In this document: positions 33,161 to 46,639 of the stretch, in pieces
Layout: every line of letters starts with the position of its first letter
Position numbering within the stretch: the first letter of the stretch is position 1
Assembly (NCBI RefSeq): GCF_964340395.1
Contig: NC_135565.1
Location: 21,532,209-21,596,208, forward strand
Origin: Glandiceps talaboti
Taxonomy: Eukaryota; Hemichordata; Enteropneusta; Spengelidae
Direction: 5' to 3'
Length of the DNA: 64,000 bases
Translations under genes and position numbers: made by a program
The notes under the pieces: model-generated
What the model was told of the DNA's origin: nothing
Database searches by the model: none
The model's input: only the letters and a program-made list of their open reading frames with translations

Positions 33161-34675
33161 TGGTCTTATGCATGAAATGGCATAAAAATCATGTTATATT
33201 CCTTCAATAGCAAACTGTATTAGTACAATGTGTAAATATTTGCTTTTGAAGTAATCCAACATTAAGTGTGTAGCACATTATACTGTTCTTAGAAGTACAA
33301 TGTAGGTTATATTATTCTATTAATAACCATGACAGTATCCAGGTCAAATTAGACCAGTTTCATAATATTGCATATGAATAGAACAGGTTCAAAACCTTTT
33401 CTTTTTTAGACGACAACCTCTTTTGACTTTGATATGTTTGACATCTTTTTTTTCAAGCTTGTTTTCTACAATGTTCTATTTCTTTAAATAAAACATCTAA
33501 CTGAGAGCAATTAAACAATGACTTAGGCTCCATCCCTCTGAAACATACTAAGAATACATATATTGTTGTATGCACAAACTACTGCACGAGCCTATGTGAT
33601 AATTTTGGCACTGTTAAGAAACCAACCAATGGTTGAGAAATCTTTCTGGATAAATTTGGCAACACTTTACCTAAATCTAATTATCCATGTACATCTTGAT
33701 TATCTAACTATAACCTATACACTGTGTCTAAACTGTAGTTAATAATCTACTGGGGCATTCATTACCGTTGAAGCTACAAGTTAAATGTATTTTAGCCAAG
33801 TAATTTACAGAACATTTTCTCTCTATATATTAAATTGATTTTAAGAATCAACCACTACAAAACTAATGTCAATTTCATATTTCAATGTCATTCATGGGCC
33901 TATATGCTGGCTTTTTTGTAATCTACGACCGAAAATTTACATAATTTTCTCTAGGGAAAATGTCAAGTGTTGACAGTATAAATCATCTCACAATAGAAAT
34001 ACTAAAACAATTATTAAAAGTTGTACAAACATAACAACTTAAATTAATCAATTCAACCTTTGTACTCAATAATAGAACCTACTAGTAAGCAATGTTGTTG
34101 TGTACTCACATGTCAGAGATTAATGATGGGACAAAAAGGGCATTGTCATAGCAACAGTCACAGTGTAAACACCTAGCAGCCACTGCACTCTGCTTGAAGG
34201 AAATAGAGGGAAAATATTTGTCAGTTCAGATTACGATAACTTTGAGAAACATTTTAATTCTTCATAGGGCTTTAGTCAGTATTCCACATGTTTCTATAAG
34301 TAGTTTAAGTTATTGATCAATTTATAAACTTAAAATCATAAAAAATATGTATTATTTGAACTAAATTGTTCTTTGAGAATCATTGGCAAGGGATTAAATA
34401 CATCAACAAAATTTTTAAATTTGAACGATTACTGGAAAAAAGTATGACATGGATGATCATCAGCTAACCTTTGATATTTTTGTATTCTGACTCTGGCAGT
34501 ACTGAGTAGAATAGGGTATAGAAAGAAGTGAAAATTTTACAAAGTCACAGATCTGAAACCAGGACAAGGTATTCCAGCTTCAGACAAGCTATTTCAATTC
34601 CTCCCGCCTCCCTCCAAAGAAACCAAACAAACAAAAAAACAAAAACAAAAAAAACAAAAAAACAAAAAAACAAAC

Positions 34676-34717
<42 letters not shown>

Positions 34718-35459
34718 AAATAAAGGAGAGGTGCCTAGTATACCATACTTTCCTTCGCATAAAAAATGTGTCCCTTTTATGGGTCATATTTGTTCATTTC
34801 TTGCTTTTTGTGAGTTTTCTTGTGAACAATGCACTGCATTGACCTCCATTACTGCACTGTATTCATTTGGCAAAGCTCTCAGGTGATTGTGGTATTGTTG
34901 TTATCAAATACAAACAGTATATATTGTGTGGTTCTATATTTGGAACATTTCCTAGAATGCACCCACTTGTTTTGATTGAAACCAAATGATATCACGCGCT
35001 GGTGACGTCATGACAATGACAGTCACTACTTGTCGAGAGGTCCAGTGCACTGTTGTTGTATTTAGTACACTGTTATGTGTCTGTAACTAGGATCAAGTTC
35101 AAAGCCGTTAAACGACATATTTCACGATCACATCACGGACGTTCATAATTTTGTCCGAATTCCAAGAAAAGTGCTTCATTTGACGTTATGTGTACATAAT
35201 GGCCATGACTGACATCACAAAAATGTTGTTCGCAAAATGTGAAATTTGATAACGAACATTAAACGAACTGCCTATAAATCATCAGAGCTAAAAGTACACT
35301 GTGTACTACTTCCTGGCTACAGTCAAGACATCCGGCATTAACTTTGAACGTCACCGCCAACGTTGTTGCATAACTTTCTTTCAGTGATCACTGGTGATTG
35401 GTCAATAGTTTGACATGAAACAACTTTAAAAATAATATCAAGAACTTCTTGTCACTTAC
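33161..35459. other. Presumed 5' intron of gene B
   Basis: AT-rich, with an (AAC)n / A-rich stretch at 34620-34722. A possible donor-like site at about 34108 could mark an extra leader exon but was not resolved. Confidence 0.4.
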
Positions 35460-35540
35460 CTTTTCTGACATACATCGGAATGTATTATGGGACCTTTTGT
35501 AGTATAACTTGTGGTCGAAACATGGAGGAAGAATTATGCG
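35460..35540 (-). promoter_or_regulatory. Probable 5' leader exon of gene B, start of a divergent promoter
   Basis: A consensus donor (AAAAG|GTAAGT, minus strand) at 35460 can pair with the acceptor before 32747. The block at 35393-35414 repeats the inverted CCAAT-containing sequence of gene A. Gene C begins on the other strand within about 200 bp, so a shared bidirectional promoter around 35.46-35.69 kb is likely. Confidence 0.5.
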
Positions 35541-35686
35541 TCGCGTACGCATTTCAGGCCAGTTACTAGTGCTTGAGGCCGAGGTGCAATAAACAAGAGG
35601 CCTGGCGTGACCTGATATGACCCGATCGATATTCAAATTAGATAATTTGCCAACCAATCAGTGTGCACGGTCGAAGGTCATAGACA
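35460..35686. promoter_or_regulatory. Divergent promoter interval between genes B and C
   Basis: The leader exons of gene B (minus) and gene C (plus) lie back to back within about 230 bp. The stretch is CG-richer than its surroundings and contains a CCAAT motif (caaccaatcag) near 35650. No TATA box was identified with confidence. Confidence 0.45.
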
Positions 35687-35766
35687 TGCGATCGTGGATG
35701 TCGAAGGCGCTATTTTGTCGATCTCTTCTCGTCAGCGTGATCTGGTCTCAAAGCATAAAGCACAAG
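35686..35766 (+). CDS. Candidate upstream coding exon of gene C (possible mitochondrial leader)
   Basis: A strong donor (CACAAG|GTAAGC) ends this segment at 35766, and the gene C acceptor is at 37538. Spliced, the frame from ATG 35686 (MRSWMSKALFCRSLLVSVIW, then SQSIKHK) continues as VTM into MAATMM. The segment has Arg, Lys, Ser and hydrophobic residues and no acidic residue, as in mitochondrial presequences. The same frame is open further up to an ATG at 35617. It could instead be 5'UTR, with translation starting at 37545. Confidence 0.4.
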
Positions 35767-37544
35767 GTAAGCTGGATAAGCGACGGGCGATGTAAGTTTT
35801 TGTGAAATGGGAGAAGAATAAAAGACGAGTGCTGCCGATGCGATGCCCGTGGTGGTACAGACGTCCATAATACACTTCCGGGTTGAACTTGGCAGAAAGT
35901 ACGAGCTGACGGACAATTATATGTACTGAAATTCTGCAAATAGAGGGATAATTTCCATATTTTGCGATAACAGTCGGTTGCCCGTATGACCACCACTCTC
36001 TCCAACATAATACTGCTACCGAAATTCGTAGTTTCGAAGCTAAAAGTCGACAGGAACGCAGTGCTAGTGAAGGAGGTACTCGAGTGTGCATGTAGCGTGT
36101 TTACTCGAATTCTTGTTGCGCATGTGCAAATTGCAATGGTAGGGAGTAGGGTGGGTGGTGGGGATAGTGATATATAATATACAAGATGTTTAAACTATAA
36201 CACAAACCTGAAAATTGGACCTGAAATTTCGATTTGGATGAGTGTCAATTTCAGTTACAGTTTTCGAGTTTCAAGTTTTATGTTTGGAACAAAAGTATAA
36301 TTCAATACTACGATTTACAGATGAATTTTTATTTGAAGAAAACACTAATGAAATGGATACACACACAAATTCCCCACTAGCGTAACTCACCTCCAGCAGT
36401 ACGTCGAGGGGGGGATTTGCGTGTGTATAAGTGTTATATTAAAACCTGATTAATGATGAACTGTATACTGGATATATATAAGGACCAATTAATTGGTTAA
36501 AGAACTGGAAACCTAGAATGAACACTGTGATTGCTGATACAACAATTTGAATAAACTTAGGAGGTCAGAATTTGAAAGGACAATGACATTTTAGAGGGAG
36601 TTTCTACAGGTAATTCATGTAATGTATAGTACTGTCAACCTTAAATAAACGCAATAAATTATGCATATAACAGGAAGGTCAGAAGTGGTGACAGATAAAC
36701 ATAAATAATGCCGATTTTTTCACTGATTAGTGACATGACCCAGTTTAGAGTTTCTTATTCTGGAAGCACTCCATGCCTTTGAAACAATGGAAATAGAATG
36801 AAAATTCAATATTTCTATCAAAACAGTATATTGCCTATAGATGTATGAGAGTAGACATCTTAGTATCACCAATTCAAAGTATGTACTCCTGGGAGTGAAA
36901 GTATAGTGATACCTGTGGGGATTTGTTTAGTAACAGGAAAGGACTGATGTACTGTATGTACAACCATGGATCTATTATTGAGACAATAGAGCCATGGTAC
37001 AACTGAGTACTATAAAGACAGCTACTCACACTTTATTGACATTGAACAAAACTCCTACAGATCACACAGAAATGAAGGTTTATAGAGGTTTCCCTACATT
37101 CCTACATATTGGCACGAATTTGATATTGACCTCCATATGATTGGTCAAATAGGAAGAGACAGGATTGGTTAGTAGAGAATGTTTGAACTGTAGGTTAACT
37201 AATTTTATATTACTTGATTGGTTATGTAAATTTCAGTCAGGATCCCAAATTTGACTCAAGCTCAATGTATATTCAAGCTCAGTGTATATTCAAGTTCAGT
37301 GTACATTTTATTCCTGATACTATCTTTTGCTGAATAACCAGAAAGCTGATAAAGAGATTACAAGGTACTTATGCAGATTGTTAATTTAGCATTTTTAGAT
37401 CAGAATAAAGTCCTTGAAGTGTTACTTTGGAAGGTCTCACATGTCGTTAAAAGCAATTTAAAGCCAGATCACATAATAATATTCCTGTAATAAAACAGTT
37501 TGATAATTTCACGTCTTGCTTTTCCAACACGTGTTTAGGTTACA

Positions 37545-40500
37545 ATGGCAGCAACAATGATGAGAGCAGCACAGATAGATGAACCTGGTGGTGCTGAGAA
37601 GTTGTATGTTGGCAATGTGCCAATACCATCATTAAAAGACCAAGAATTATTAATTAAAGTCATGGCAACAGCAATAAACAGAGCAGATACTTTACAGGTA
37701 TTTACTACCAAATTGGAAAGGTTATAGAGTTTCAATTAGATGGCACGATGTTGTTTACATCTCAATAATACTTTGCTATGAATGACTCAAACAATATACA
37801 AGCACTAATAGTGCACCCTCACATGAAGTGTTACATTTTATCTTGCTCTCACATGAAGTGTTACATTGTATCTCACTCTCACATGAAATGTTACATTGTA
37901 TCTCACTCTCACATGAAATGTTACATTTTATCTCACCCTCACATGAAATGTTACTTTGTATCTCACCCTCACATGAAATGGTACATTGTATCTCACCCTC
38001 ACATGAAATGGTACATTGTATCTCACTCTCACATGAAATGTTACATTGTATCTCACTCTCACATGAAATGTTACATTGTATCTCACCTTGACATGAAATG
38101 TTACTTTGTATCTCATCCTCACATGAAATGTTACTTTGTATCTCACCCTCACATGAAATATTACATTGTATCTCACCCTCACATGAAATGTTACATTGTA
38201 TCTCACCTTCACATGAAATATTACATTGTATCTCACCCTCACATGAAATGGTACATTGTATCTCACCCTCACATGAAATGTTACATTGTATCTCACCCTC
38301 ACATGAAATGGTACATTTTATCTCACCCTCACATGAAATGGTACATTGTATCTCACCCTCACATGAAATATTACATTGTATCTCACCCTCACATGAAATG
38401 TTATATTGTATCTCACCCTCACATGAAATGGTACATTTTATCTTGCTCTCACATGAAGTGTTACATTTTATCTCACTCTCACATGAAATATTACATTGTA
38501 TCTCACCCTCACATGAAATGTTACATTGTATCTCACTCTCAAATGAAATATTACATTGTATCTCACCCTCACATGAAATGTTACATTGTATCTCACCTTC
38601 ACATGAAATGTTACATTGTATCTCACCCTCACATGAAATGTTACATTGTATCTGAAGACTATGCTAGTATACGCACTGATAAGACTTTAATTAATCATGA
38701 TCTGATATCAGAGGCCTAAATAAGGCCTATAATCAGAATTGTACCTGTATACCTGTATACCTGTATCTCACCTTCACATGAAATATTACATTGTATCTCA
38801 CCTTCACATGAAATGTTACATTGTATCTCACCTTCACATGAAATGTTACATTGTATCTCACCCTCACATGAAATGTTACATTGTATCTCACCCTCACATG
38901 AAATGTTACATTGTATCTCACCCTCACATGAAATGTTACATTGTATCTCACCCTCACATGAAATGTTACATTGTATCTCACCCTCACATGAAATGTTACA
39001 TTGTATCTCACCCTCACATGAAATGTTACATTGTATTATTTTATCTCACTCTCACATGAAATGTTACATTGTATCTCACTATTAACACAAATAAACAGCT
39101 TTGTATTTGTATCTTCCTTTATTTCATCAGACAGTGATGTTGATTTGAGTTCCCAGTGAGATAGAGTGTATCATTTTATTAATGCGTGTTATCCTTACCT
39201 ATAGATTGTTTTATGTAATTTGCAATAAAAATGTGTGAGATGTAAAAAAGCATTGAGCTGCCTTATTGAAGTGCAATAGGGGAAGGTAGTCCTAAATTGC
39301 CACCCACAGACCCCTACAGTTAATATATGATGATCTCAAACAATGTTACTGCATGCATTGCTATTTGGAGAAAAAACTTCTCAAAAAGTGCCTTGAAAGT
39401 CATCCTTTATGCTGTATATAATTTTGTGTATCTTTTGCAGAGAAAAGGTTTATATCCACCACCTAAAGATACAAGTGAAATATTAGGTCTGGAGGCAACT
39501 GGTATTATAGAGAAAATAGGGCCAGGATGTTCTAACAAATGGAAGACAGGTGACAAAGTGATGGCTCTAGTTTCAGGGGGAGGAAATGCAGAATATGTAG
39601 CAGCCCATGAGGGTCAGCTGATGGCTGTTCCATCTGGTTTGTCATGGAAGGAAGCAGCAGCAGTACCTGAAGTATGGTTGACTTCATATCAGTTACTACA
39701 TCTAGTTGGTAAGTCATTGTATTTCTGAACCAATGATCACCATTCCTTCAGCTGCAGAGTAGATGGCTTTAAGTTTTCACTATAAACGCAATGTGTCATT
39801 GGCGAGGGTAGTGATTTGATCTACTTTAAGCATACCCTCAAAATTCCCAAGTAAACATATATGTTCCACTGATTGTTCCACTGATAAGGTAACACTAATA
39901 TAATGATTTGGGATTGAAACACAGCCCTTTAACAAAACACTGGTAGGAACCCCATCTAATGTGGCTTAGGAACTCAGGTAGATTCACCTATACTTATTGT
40001 CTTCAGCAAAACACAGTGATATATTTATCTTGTCTCTGTGACTACTCACTGTTTTACAATTATTATGACTCTTATCCAGGTAAAGTACAGAAAGATGAAT
40101 ATGTGTTGATTCATGCTGGTGGTAGTGGTGTTGGCACGGCAACAGTACAACTAGTCAGACTAGCTGGAGCTGTTCCTATAGTAACAGCTGGTAGTCAAGA
40201 AAAAATCCAAACGGCAATTGGACTTGGTGCTGAAGCAGGATTTAACTACAAAGAAGGTAGTTTTGTAGACAAAGTCCTCAATCAAACTAAAGGTATGTTT
40301 TCAGAAGACATGTATGCCAATTTTTAACCATATACAACTTTTGGTGTAGATATGAATTCTCTTGTTGAAACTTTTGGCAAGATAATGCTATGACTTATAT
40401 ACCCAAACAATATGAAAGTGAGAGACTATTAAGGTTTTATGGGATAGAAAAGTAGAGGTAAAGTAATTGTTCTCTATCTAGGTTTCATTTAAGGTTTATG

Positions 40501-42709
40501 GGATAGAAAAGTAGAGGTAAAGTAATTGTTCTCTATCTAGGTTTCATTTAAGGTTTATGGGATAGAAAAGTAGAGGTAAAGTAATTGTTCTCTATCTAGG
40601 TTTCATTTAAGGTTTATGGGATAGAAAAGTAGAGGTAAAGTAATTGTTCTCTATCTAGGTTTCATTTAAGGTTTATGGGATAGATAAGTAGAGGTAAAGG
40701 AATTGTTCTCTATCTAGGTTTCATTTAAGGTTTACGGGATAGAAAAGTAGAGGTAAAGTAATTGTTCTCTATCTAGGTTTCATTTAAGGTTTATGGGATA
40801 GAAAAGTAGAGGTAAAGGAATTGTTCTCTATCTAGGTTTCATTTAAGGTTTACGGGATGGAAAAGTAGAGGTAAAGTAATTGTTCTCTATCTAGGTTTCA
40901 TTTAAGGTTTATGGGATAGAAAAGTAGAGGTAAAGGAATTGTTCTCTATCTAGGTTTCATTTAAGGTTTACGGGATGGAAAAGTAGAGGTAAAGTAATTG
41001 TTCTCTATCTAGGTTTCATTTAAGGTTTATGGGATAGAAAAGTAGAGGTAAAGGAATTGTTCTCTATCTAGGTTTCATTTAAGGTTTACGGGATAGAAAA
41101 GTAGAGGTAAAGTAATTGTTCTCTATCTAGGTTTCATTTAAGGTTTATGGGATAGAAAAGTAGAGGTAAAGGAATTGTTCTCTATCTAGGTTTCATTTAA
41201 GGTTTATGGGATAGAAAAGTAGAAGTAAAGTAATTGTTCTCTATCTAGGTTTCATTTAAGGTTTATGGGATAGAAAAGTAGAGGTAAAGGAATTGTTCTC
41301 TATCTAGGTTTCATTTAAGGTTTATGGGATAGAAAAGTAGAAGTAAAGTAATTTTTCTCTATCTAGGTTTCATTTAATCAAAGAACACAGCCCTAGATTG
41401 GCACTAGTCCCTTGTGAATTCTTTTCTTAATAAAATAGAATCATCAGCAGTGCTTTACACATTTTACTAACATTAGTCAACTGTTTAGAGTGCCACCAAC
41501 GACAGCAAATCCACACAGTCAAACTGCCAACACTCTTGGACCACAACAGTCAGAGACGATTCTCTGGTTGCTTTCATCCAGGGTTTATAAAAAGTTACTA
41601 ATTATTTTAAAACCCATTTATCTTTAATGGTCCTCATCTGAGACATTCAGTCTCAATCAATCAATCAGAAGAATTTGTACAGTGTCAAAATCTAATCCGA
41701 CGTAATGTTCTGGCACTGAACCGGAACAATAGTAGATCTGTATAAAAGTTAGAAGGCTATCGCAAACATATATGGCTTGATATCCTCCTTGAATTTATCG
41801 ACAGTGGGTAATGAATGAAGTATTTACCAATGTATAGTTGGAAGAGCCAGATTACCACAGTCAACTTAAAGCATTGAGAAGTGCAGAAATGGTTAATTTT
41901 AAATGAAAATATTCCAAAAACTAATTTGAAGATAGCAAATCTTATGTATTGTGTGTGTTTGTGCAATTTGGTATTTATATATTATAGTCTACAGCAGTAG
42001 GTGACCTTTAACCTTTCATGGTCTATTTGCAGGTAAAGGTGTAAACTTGATTCTAGATTGTGTTGGTTCTAACTTCTGGGAATGGAATGCAGATTCCCTG
42101 GCCATGGAAGGAAGGTGGATAGTTTATGGATTGTTAAGTGGTGGTAATGTCAATGGTCCAATCCTGGCTAAGATTATCAGAAAACGACTGTCAATCACTG
42201 GCACTACCCTAAGAGCACGATCAAATGATGTAAGTTTATAACATGAGGTCATGTCAATCATATAATGACTATCAGTCACTGGTATTATTTCCAAGCTGAA
42301 TTAATACCATATATACCATTCATATTAAGGAGCTGTTGGAAGCACTGCCTCGTATTTTCAACAGAGTGCAGATTCCCTGGAAGGTCTATATGAAACAATT
42401 ATAATACTTTTAACAAATGTTCTAGTTCTGCCTAAGATCAAACAGACAAGAACTGAGTTGTGTAGTATATCAAATACAGTGTGGGTGATGCAGATGGCAT
42501 GTATTCCTTATTTATTTATTAATATACTGTTTAGCTAGTTATAATTTATTTGTTCGTTGAGTTCTAATTTATTCAATAATTTTCATTCATTTGTGTATTT
42601 ATTTATTTATTTACTTATTTATATATATATATATTTTTTTATTTGTTAACATGCTATTTAGCTCTAGTTATGATTTGTTCATTCGTCTGGTTATAGTTTA
42701 ATGATTTGT

Positions 42710-42752
<43 letters not shown>

Positions 42753-43013
42753 TTAATCTATTTATTTATTTATAAGATTGTCTCCTTTCCTATCTCTCAT
42801 TTCCAGTACAAGGCAGACTTGGTGCAAAGATTTAGTGAGAATGCATTGCCTAATTTCAGTCCAGGAGGTACTCCTCAACTGAAAACCATCATAGACAGTG
42901 TGATGTCACTTGATGACATTGCTAAGGCACATCAGATGATGGATGATAATAAAAACACTGGAAAAATTATCCTACAAGTCAGAGAAGATTCAACAGAACA
43001 CAAAGAACTATAG
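37545..43013 (+). CDS. Gene C: TP53I3/PIG3-like NADPH quinone oxidoreductase, 5 coding exons
   Basis: Exons 37545-37697, 39441-39708, 40080-40292, 42033-42229 and 42807-43013 sum to 1038 nt (345 codons plus TAG) with consistent phases. It is a medium-chain dehydrogenase/reductase of the zinc-free quinone oxidoreductase type. The start is [20 protein letters not shown], then [28 protein letters not shown], the NADPH-binding loop [20 protein letters not shown] (residues 152-171), [16 protein letters not shown], and the C-terminal [20 protein letters not shown]. These segments in this order match the TP53I3 family; human TP53I3 is slightly shorter. It should reduce quinones with NADPH, linked in vertebrates to oxidative stress. 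The gene is divergent from gene B. An acceptor sits 7 nt before this ATG, so an upstream exon exists. Confidence 0.88.
37815..38653. repeat. 30-bp minisatellite, about 28 copies
   Basis: The unit is ACATTGTATCTCACCCTCAC plus ATGAAATGTT, exactly 30 bp. It lies in intron 1 of gene C. As 30 is a multiple of three, frames stay open for up to 313 codons; these are not genes. Confidence 0.95.
38764..39081. repeat. 30-bp minisatellite, second block, about 10 copies
   Basis: Same unit as 37815-38653, separated by about 110 bp of unrelated DNA that includes three CTGTATAC units. More uniform than the first block. Confidence 0.95.
40428..41376. repeat. 59-bp minisatellite, about 16 copies
   Basis: The unit is AAGGTTTATGGGATAGAAAA, GTAGAGGTAAAGTAATTGTT, CTCTATCTAGGTTTCATTT. 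It lies in intron 3 of gene C. Variants (AGTAATTG against GGAATTG, and TACGGGA) alternate in the central copies, which suggests a 118-bp higher-order unit. Confidence 0.95.
42590..42775. repeat. (TTTA)n microsatellite
   Basis: ATTT runs in intron 4 of gene C. Confidence 0.9.
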
Positions 43014-43214
43014 GGAACTGTTTTCCCAAATGTGTTTTGGTCATTTCAAAGTTTTGGAATTTTTTTTTTCAAATATACTGTTCTATAGATAATACATTAC
43101 ATGTACACAAAAAGCAATAGTAAGTGTTATTTTCCAGAATGTATTAGAGTCAAGGTTTAATTTTGGGAATCATACAAATATACTGGAATAATAAGCTGTT
43201 TAAACTCTACCTGA

Positions 43215-43220
43215 AATAAA
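43215..43220 (+). terminator. Poly(A) signal of gene C
   Basis: AATAAA about 200 nt after the gene C stop codon, the first such hexamer downstream in a plausible place. Confidence 0.6.
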
Positions 43221-43241
43221 AGATTAAGACGTTTCTTACTA

Positions 43242-43358
43242 CAGCTCACTGTAAATGTCCAAATGGCTGACTGTCAATGTCTACTTGACTCACTGTCGGT
43301 GTTCACATGGCTCACTGTCAATGTCCACATGGCTCACTGTCAATGTCCACATGGCTGT
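43242..43358. repeat. 22-bp tandem repeat, about 5 copies
   Basis: The unit CTCACTGTCAATGTCCACATGG (22 bp, here read as CTCACTGTCAATG plus TCCACATGG) lies just after the gene C poly(A) signal. Confidence 0.8.
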
Positions 43359-43359
43359 A

Positions 43360-45874
43360 CGGGGATTTCAAATAGATGAAAATGATTAAAATGAATAATA
43401 GATTAAACATACTACGTGCAATCCACCAGACACACATACTTGTAAATGTAAATTTACTGTTTTACAGATGATTATATAATTTAAAAGCAAAGGTAATGCT
43501 AATAAATAGCTGCCCATTACATCGGATTTTAATCAGAATGAACCTGAACCAAGACTATAACTTTCAGTTCATATGAAATGATGTAAGAAGTACGTTGTCA
43601 TTTGGCATTAATGATTAGTAACACAAATCGTTATTGAAAATGTAAGATCACATGTAAGCAATTTGTGATAGGCCATGTCTTGCCTTCTGTCAGACATGTA
43701 TAAATCATAGATCGTGGAGAGTCCCTTGCAAGACCTATGTATAAATGAACACCTGAGGGCGTAGTCGTGAGTGCGTCATACCTAAACAAATGGCCATGTA
43801 TGATGGGATAGGATTATCTCTGAACTATGTATACCTTTGTGATATATCATGATTTTCTCACCAGACCACCTGTTGATTATCTTGCCATTAACTTGGTTCG
43901 TGCTGATTTGAATAAATCCAGTCCGTTGACACATGTAGATAACGTTAATAACAAAGCTAACGTATCTCCAATTCATCTTATATATTCATAATGCTTCAAT
44001 TCCAGTTGTCTCTCATTTTGCTTCAATCAAAAGAAGAAATTTATGTATGTCCACATCTGCTTGTGCGAAGATACTTTCAATAAAATTGTGAAGACGTGCA
44101 TCTTTGAAAGACCCTGTTAATGTCGAACAGACCACCTATATAGTCAATAGAAATGAATATCACAAATCTACACAAATATTACCAATGTATACATTTCCAA
44201 CTGTTTATCATCATTTTAGCACAAAACCTATAAATCACGTGATCAACCGATCTTGGTTCGAAGACATGACTAATCATAAGTATACCCACATCTATCTCAC
44301 ACTGAATTACATGTATCAAAAGAATGTACGTAATACTAAGAACAAATAATAACACTCGATCACTTGGTTGTAAAAACATTGCACATTTACTGTGTGAGGA
44401 GAAGAGCCCTTAGCTCAGCAGTCTATCCAGTTTCAATAAAGTCTAATACTAATACAACGCCGCATTCCATACCTATGCAGTCAAGTATTTATAAATACAT
44501 GAATGTAGAACACCATGTTTCTTGGCAATCCTATTTAATCTATACCGACACCTTTCTCTCTTATTCATGTTCACAAAATACTTGTCTAAGTTTACTTTTG
44601 CATATGACAGACTTTGGTTGACTGAATTACAGTGTAACTATATATCAGTGGCGCTATAGTTTATAACCAATGAAGACTGGTATATGCCTGCGAGCTGCAG
44701 TGAGTGTATCACAAAGTGATGGTTTCACCAAGTCCGTACCGCGTAGACGTGATTGATATAGACAATGTAAAATACTCCACTGACTATGTATCCAGACGTA
44801 GTTATAATAGAAACTCAGACATCAATATTATCGCCAATGGTGTATTGAAATATACCTCAGAAACTGATAAACAACCTACGATTTGTCTGTCTGGATAAAA
44901 AAATACACGATTCACCATATATATAAACGTGACAAATTAGGTTTCCAATGGAATAAGTGTGTAATATGACTCTAGGCACAATTGGTATCAGAAAGGAAGA
45001 AAAAAAAAGACAGCTGTATCCATAGACGTATTAACTATTCTATCAATATGCTACTTCAATGCATAACATAAATGAAACAATTTGATGAGATACCGTTGAT
45101 TTCAGAATGTCTTTCTTTCCACAGTGCTGTTTTACACAAATCAATCTTGCGTTTTGGAGTAGTTTAAATCGTCAGAATTGTCTAACCACTTTGTTATGTT
45201 TTCTATTAAATATGTCCAACAACGTGCTGCAGCAAATGTCATGTCGTGTTTCGTACTGGTTTCCTACTGCCGTACATGTGTCGATGACGTCATTTACCCT
45301 GATTAATCTATATTGTATTATGCAAGATAAACCACGTGACGCGATGCCAGAATAGTCACTTTTAAAGCATAAATTTCACACACAAAATGTTGCTGTGCCC
45401 CTTCAAGGCAAACGAAAGATGCTTGCCTAGTAGCTCTTGGCAAACAATATAGTGGTGATTGAAAACAAAATTGTTGTTGGGTCCAAACCGCAAGTCCTCA
45501 AAGAAATTGTTTACCCTAGAAGACAACCCAAGCTATCGACCATGCAAGGCGTGACATGAAAGACAAAATGTCGCGTGACAACATTGGCTTAAAGAGTCTA
45601 TAGCTTGTACATCTTTGTGACTAGCATTTGTTATACCTTTGCAAATAATTGAAAGATTAACCTAGCTGCCTAAACTGGTTTCTCAAGATGAAGTGGATAA
45701 TAAAGTTTTAGTTTAAAACTTTCTATCCAGTGTTAATATAATGTTGTATATCTACTTTACGTTTTCAGGTCATTGACATTAAGGTTTCATTGTCAATATC
45801 ACGATGACGTGGATTTATCTTCTGAAATTCCCTCAACTGAGTTTTCACGAAAGGCTAAACTTGAGGACTTTGTA
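43360..45874. other. Gene-poor stretch
   Basis: Short frames only (under 90 codons), none with recognisable protein features. Nothing supported. Confidence 0.5.
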
Positions 45875-46224
45875 AGGCCTAACAAAAAAGTATGTGGTTC
45901 CGATCACGCTCTATTTTAGAATAGGTGGGTTAGGTGGATTTCTTTTTAAAAATTTTTTTTTTTCATATGCGAGTGTCTAGTTCAGGTAGTTATGTTTTCC
46001 GTTGTTTTCCAAATGGTCTCTGTGTTATTGTTTTCTTCTCATCAGATGTACAAACATTACAGATTGGAAGAACATTGTGTTTTTAATTCCTCATCCACTA
46101 TTTCTTGCACGACTTCACAATTTTCGCGATTTTATTTTTTTTCTCGAATACGTAAAAAAAAGTTCAGGGCCAGCGTGAAAAACTAGATGGGGTCTGGTAA
46201 CCGGAACCAAACATTTTTTTTGAG
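45875..46224 (+). mobile_element. MITE family M1, copy 3
   Basis: It begins AGGCCTAACAAAAAAG and ends GGTAACCGGAACCAAACA. The interior holds GAGTGTCTAGTTCAGGTAGT and TTCTCATCAGATGTACAAAC. Confidence 0.75.
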
Positions 46225-46529
46225 AACTGAAGTATTTCTGTAGGTTAGCCCTTTTATTTACCACTCACGACATCATTTGTAACGGTGCCTTTTCTAAATC
46301 GGTTTATATAAATGTCCATGTATTCAAATGTTACCATAGTTTCTATACTCTCCCGCTGCCTGATTCACAAAGAAACCGATTCGATCAGTCAATGAATGGA
46401 CCACACTACAATCCACTGATTAATCCCAAAATGCATATAGTATGTATCCGACTCTAGAAGTGATGTCTTGAAGAGTTTAGACATGAACGTCGAGGGTCTT
46501 GTAAAGTTAACTATACAATACCAAACAAA

Positions 46530-46624
46530 CGTACGTACGTACATACATACATACATACATACATACATACATACATACATGTACATACATACATACATAC
46601 ATACATACATACATACATACACAC
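46530..46624. repeat. (CATA)n microsatellite
   Basis: Nearly pure CATA run. Confidence 0.97.
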
Positions 46625-46639
46625 GAAACATTTAAGAGG

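Noticed and set aside
37778-38719. A 313-codon repeat protein frame
   Set aside because: Product of the 30-bp minisatellite inside intron 1 of gene C; several frames on both strands are open.
44100-45360. Several frames of 64-85 codons
   Set aside because: No domain, no splice pattern, and the size expected by chance.
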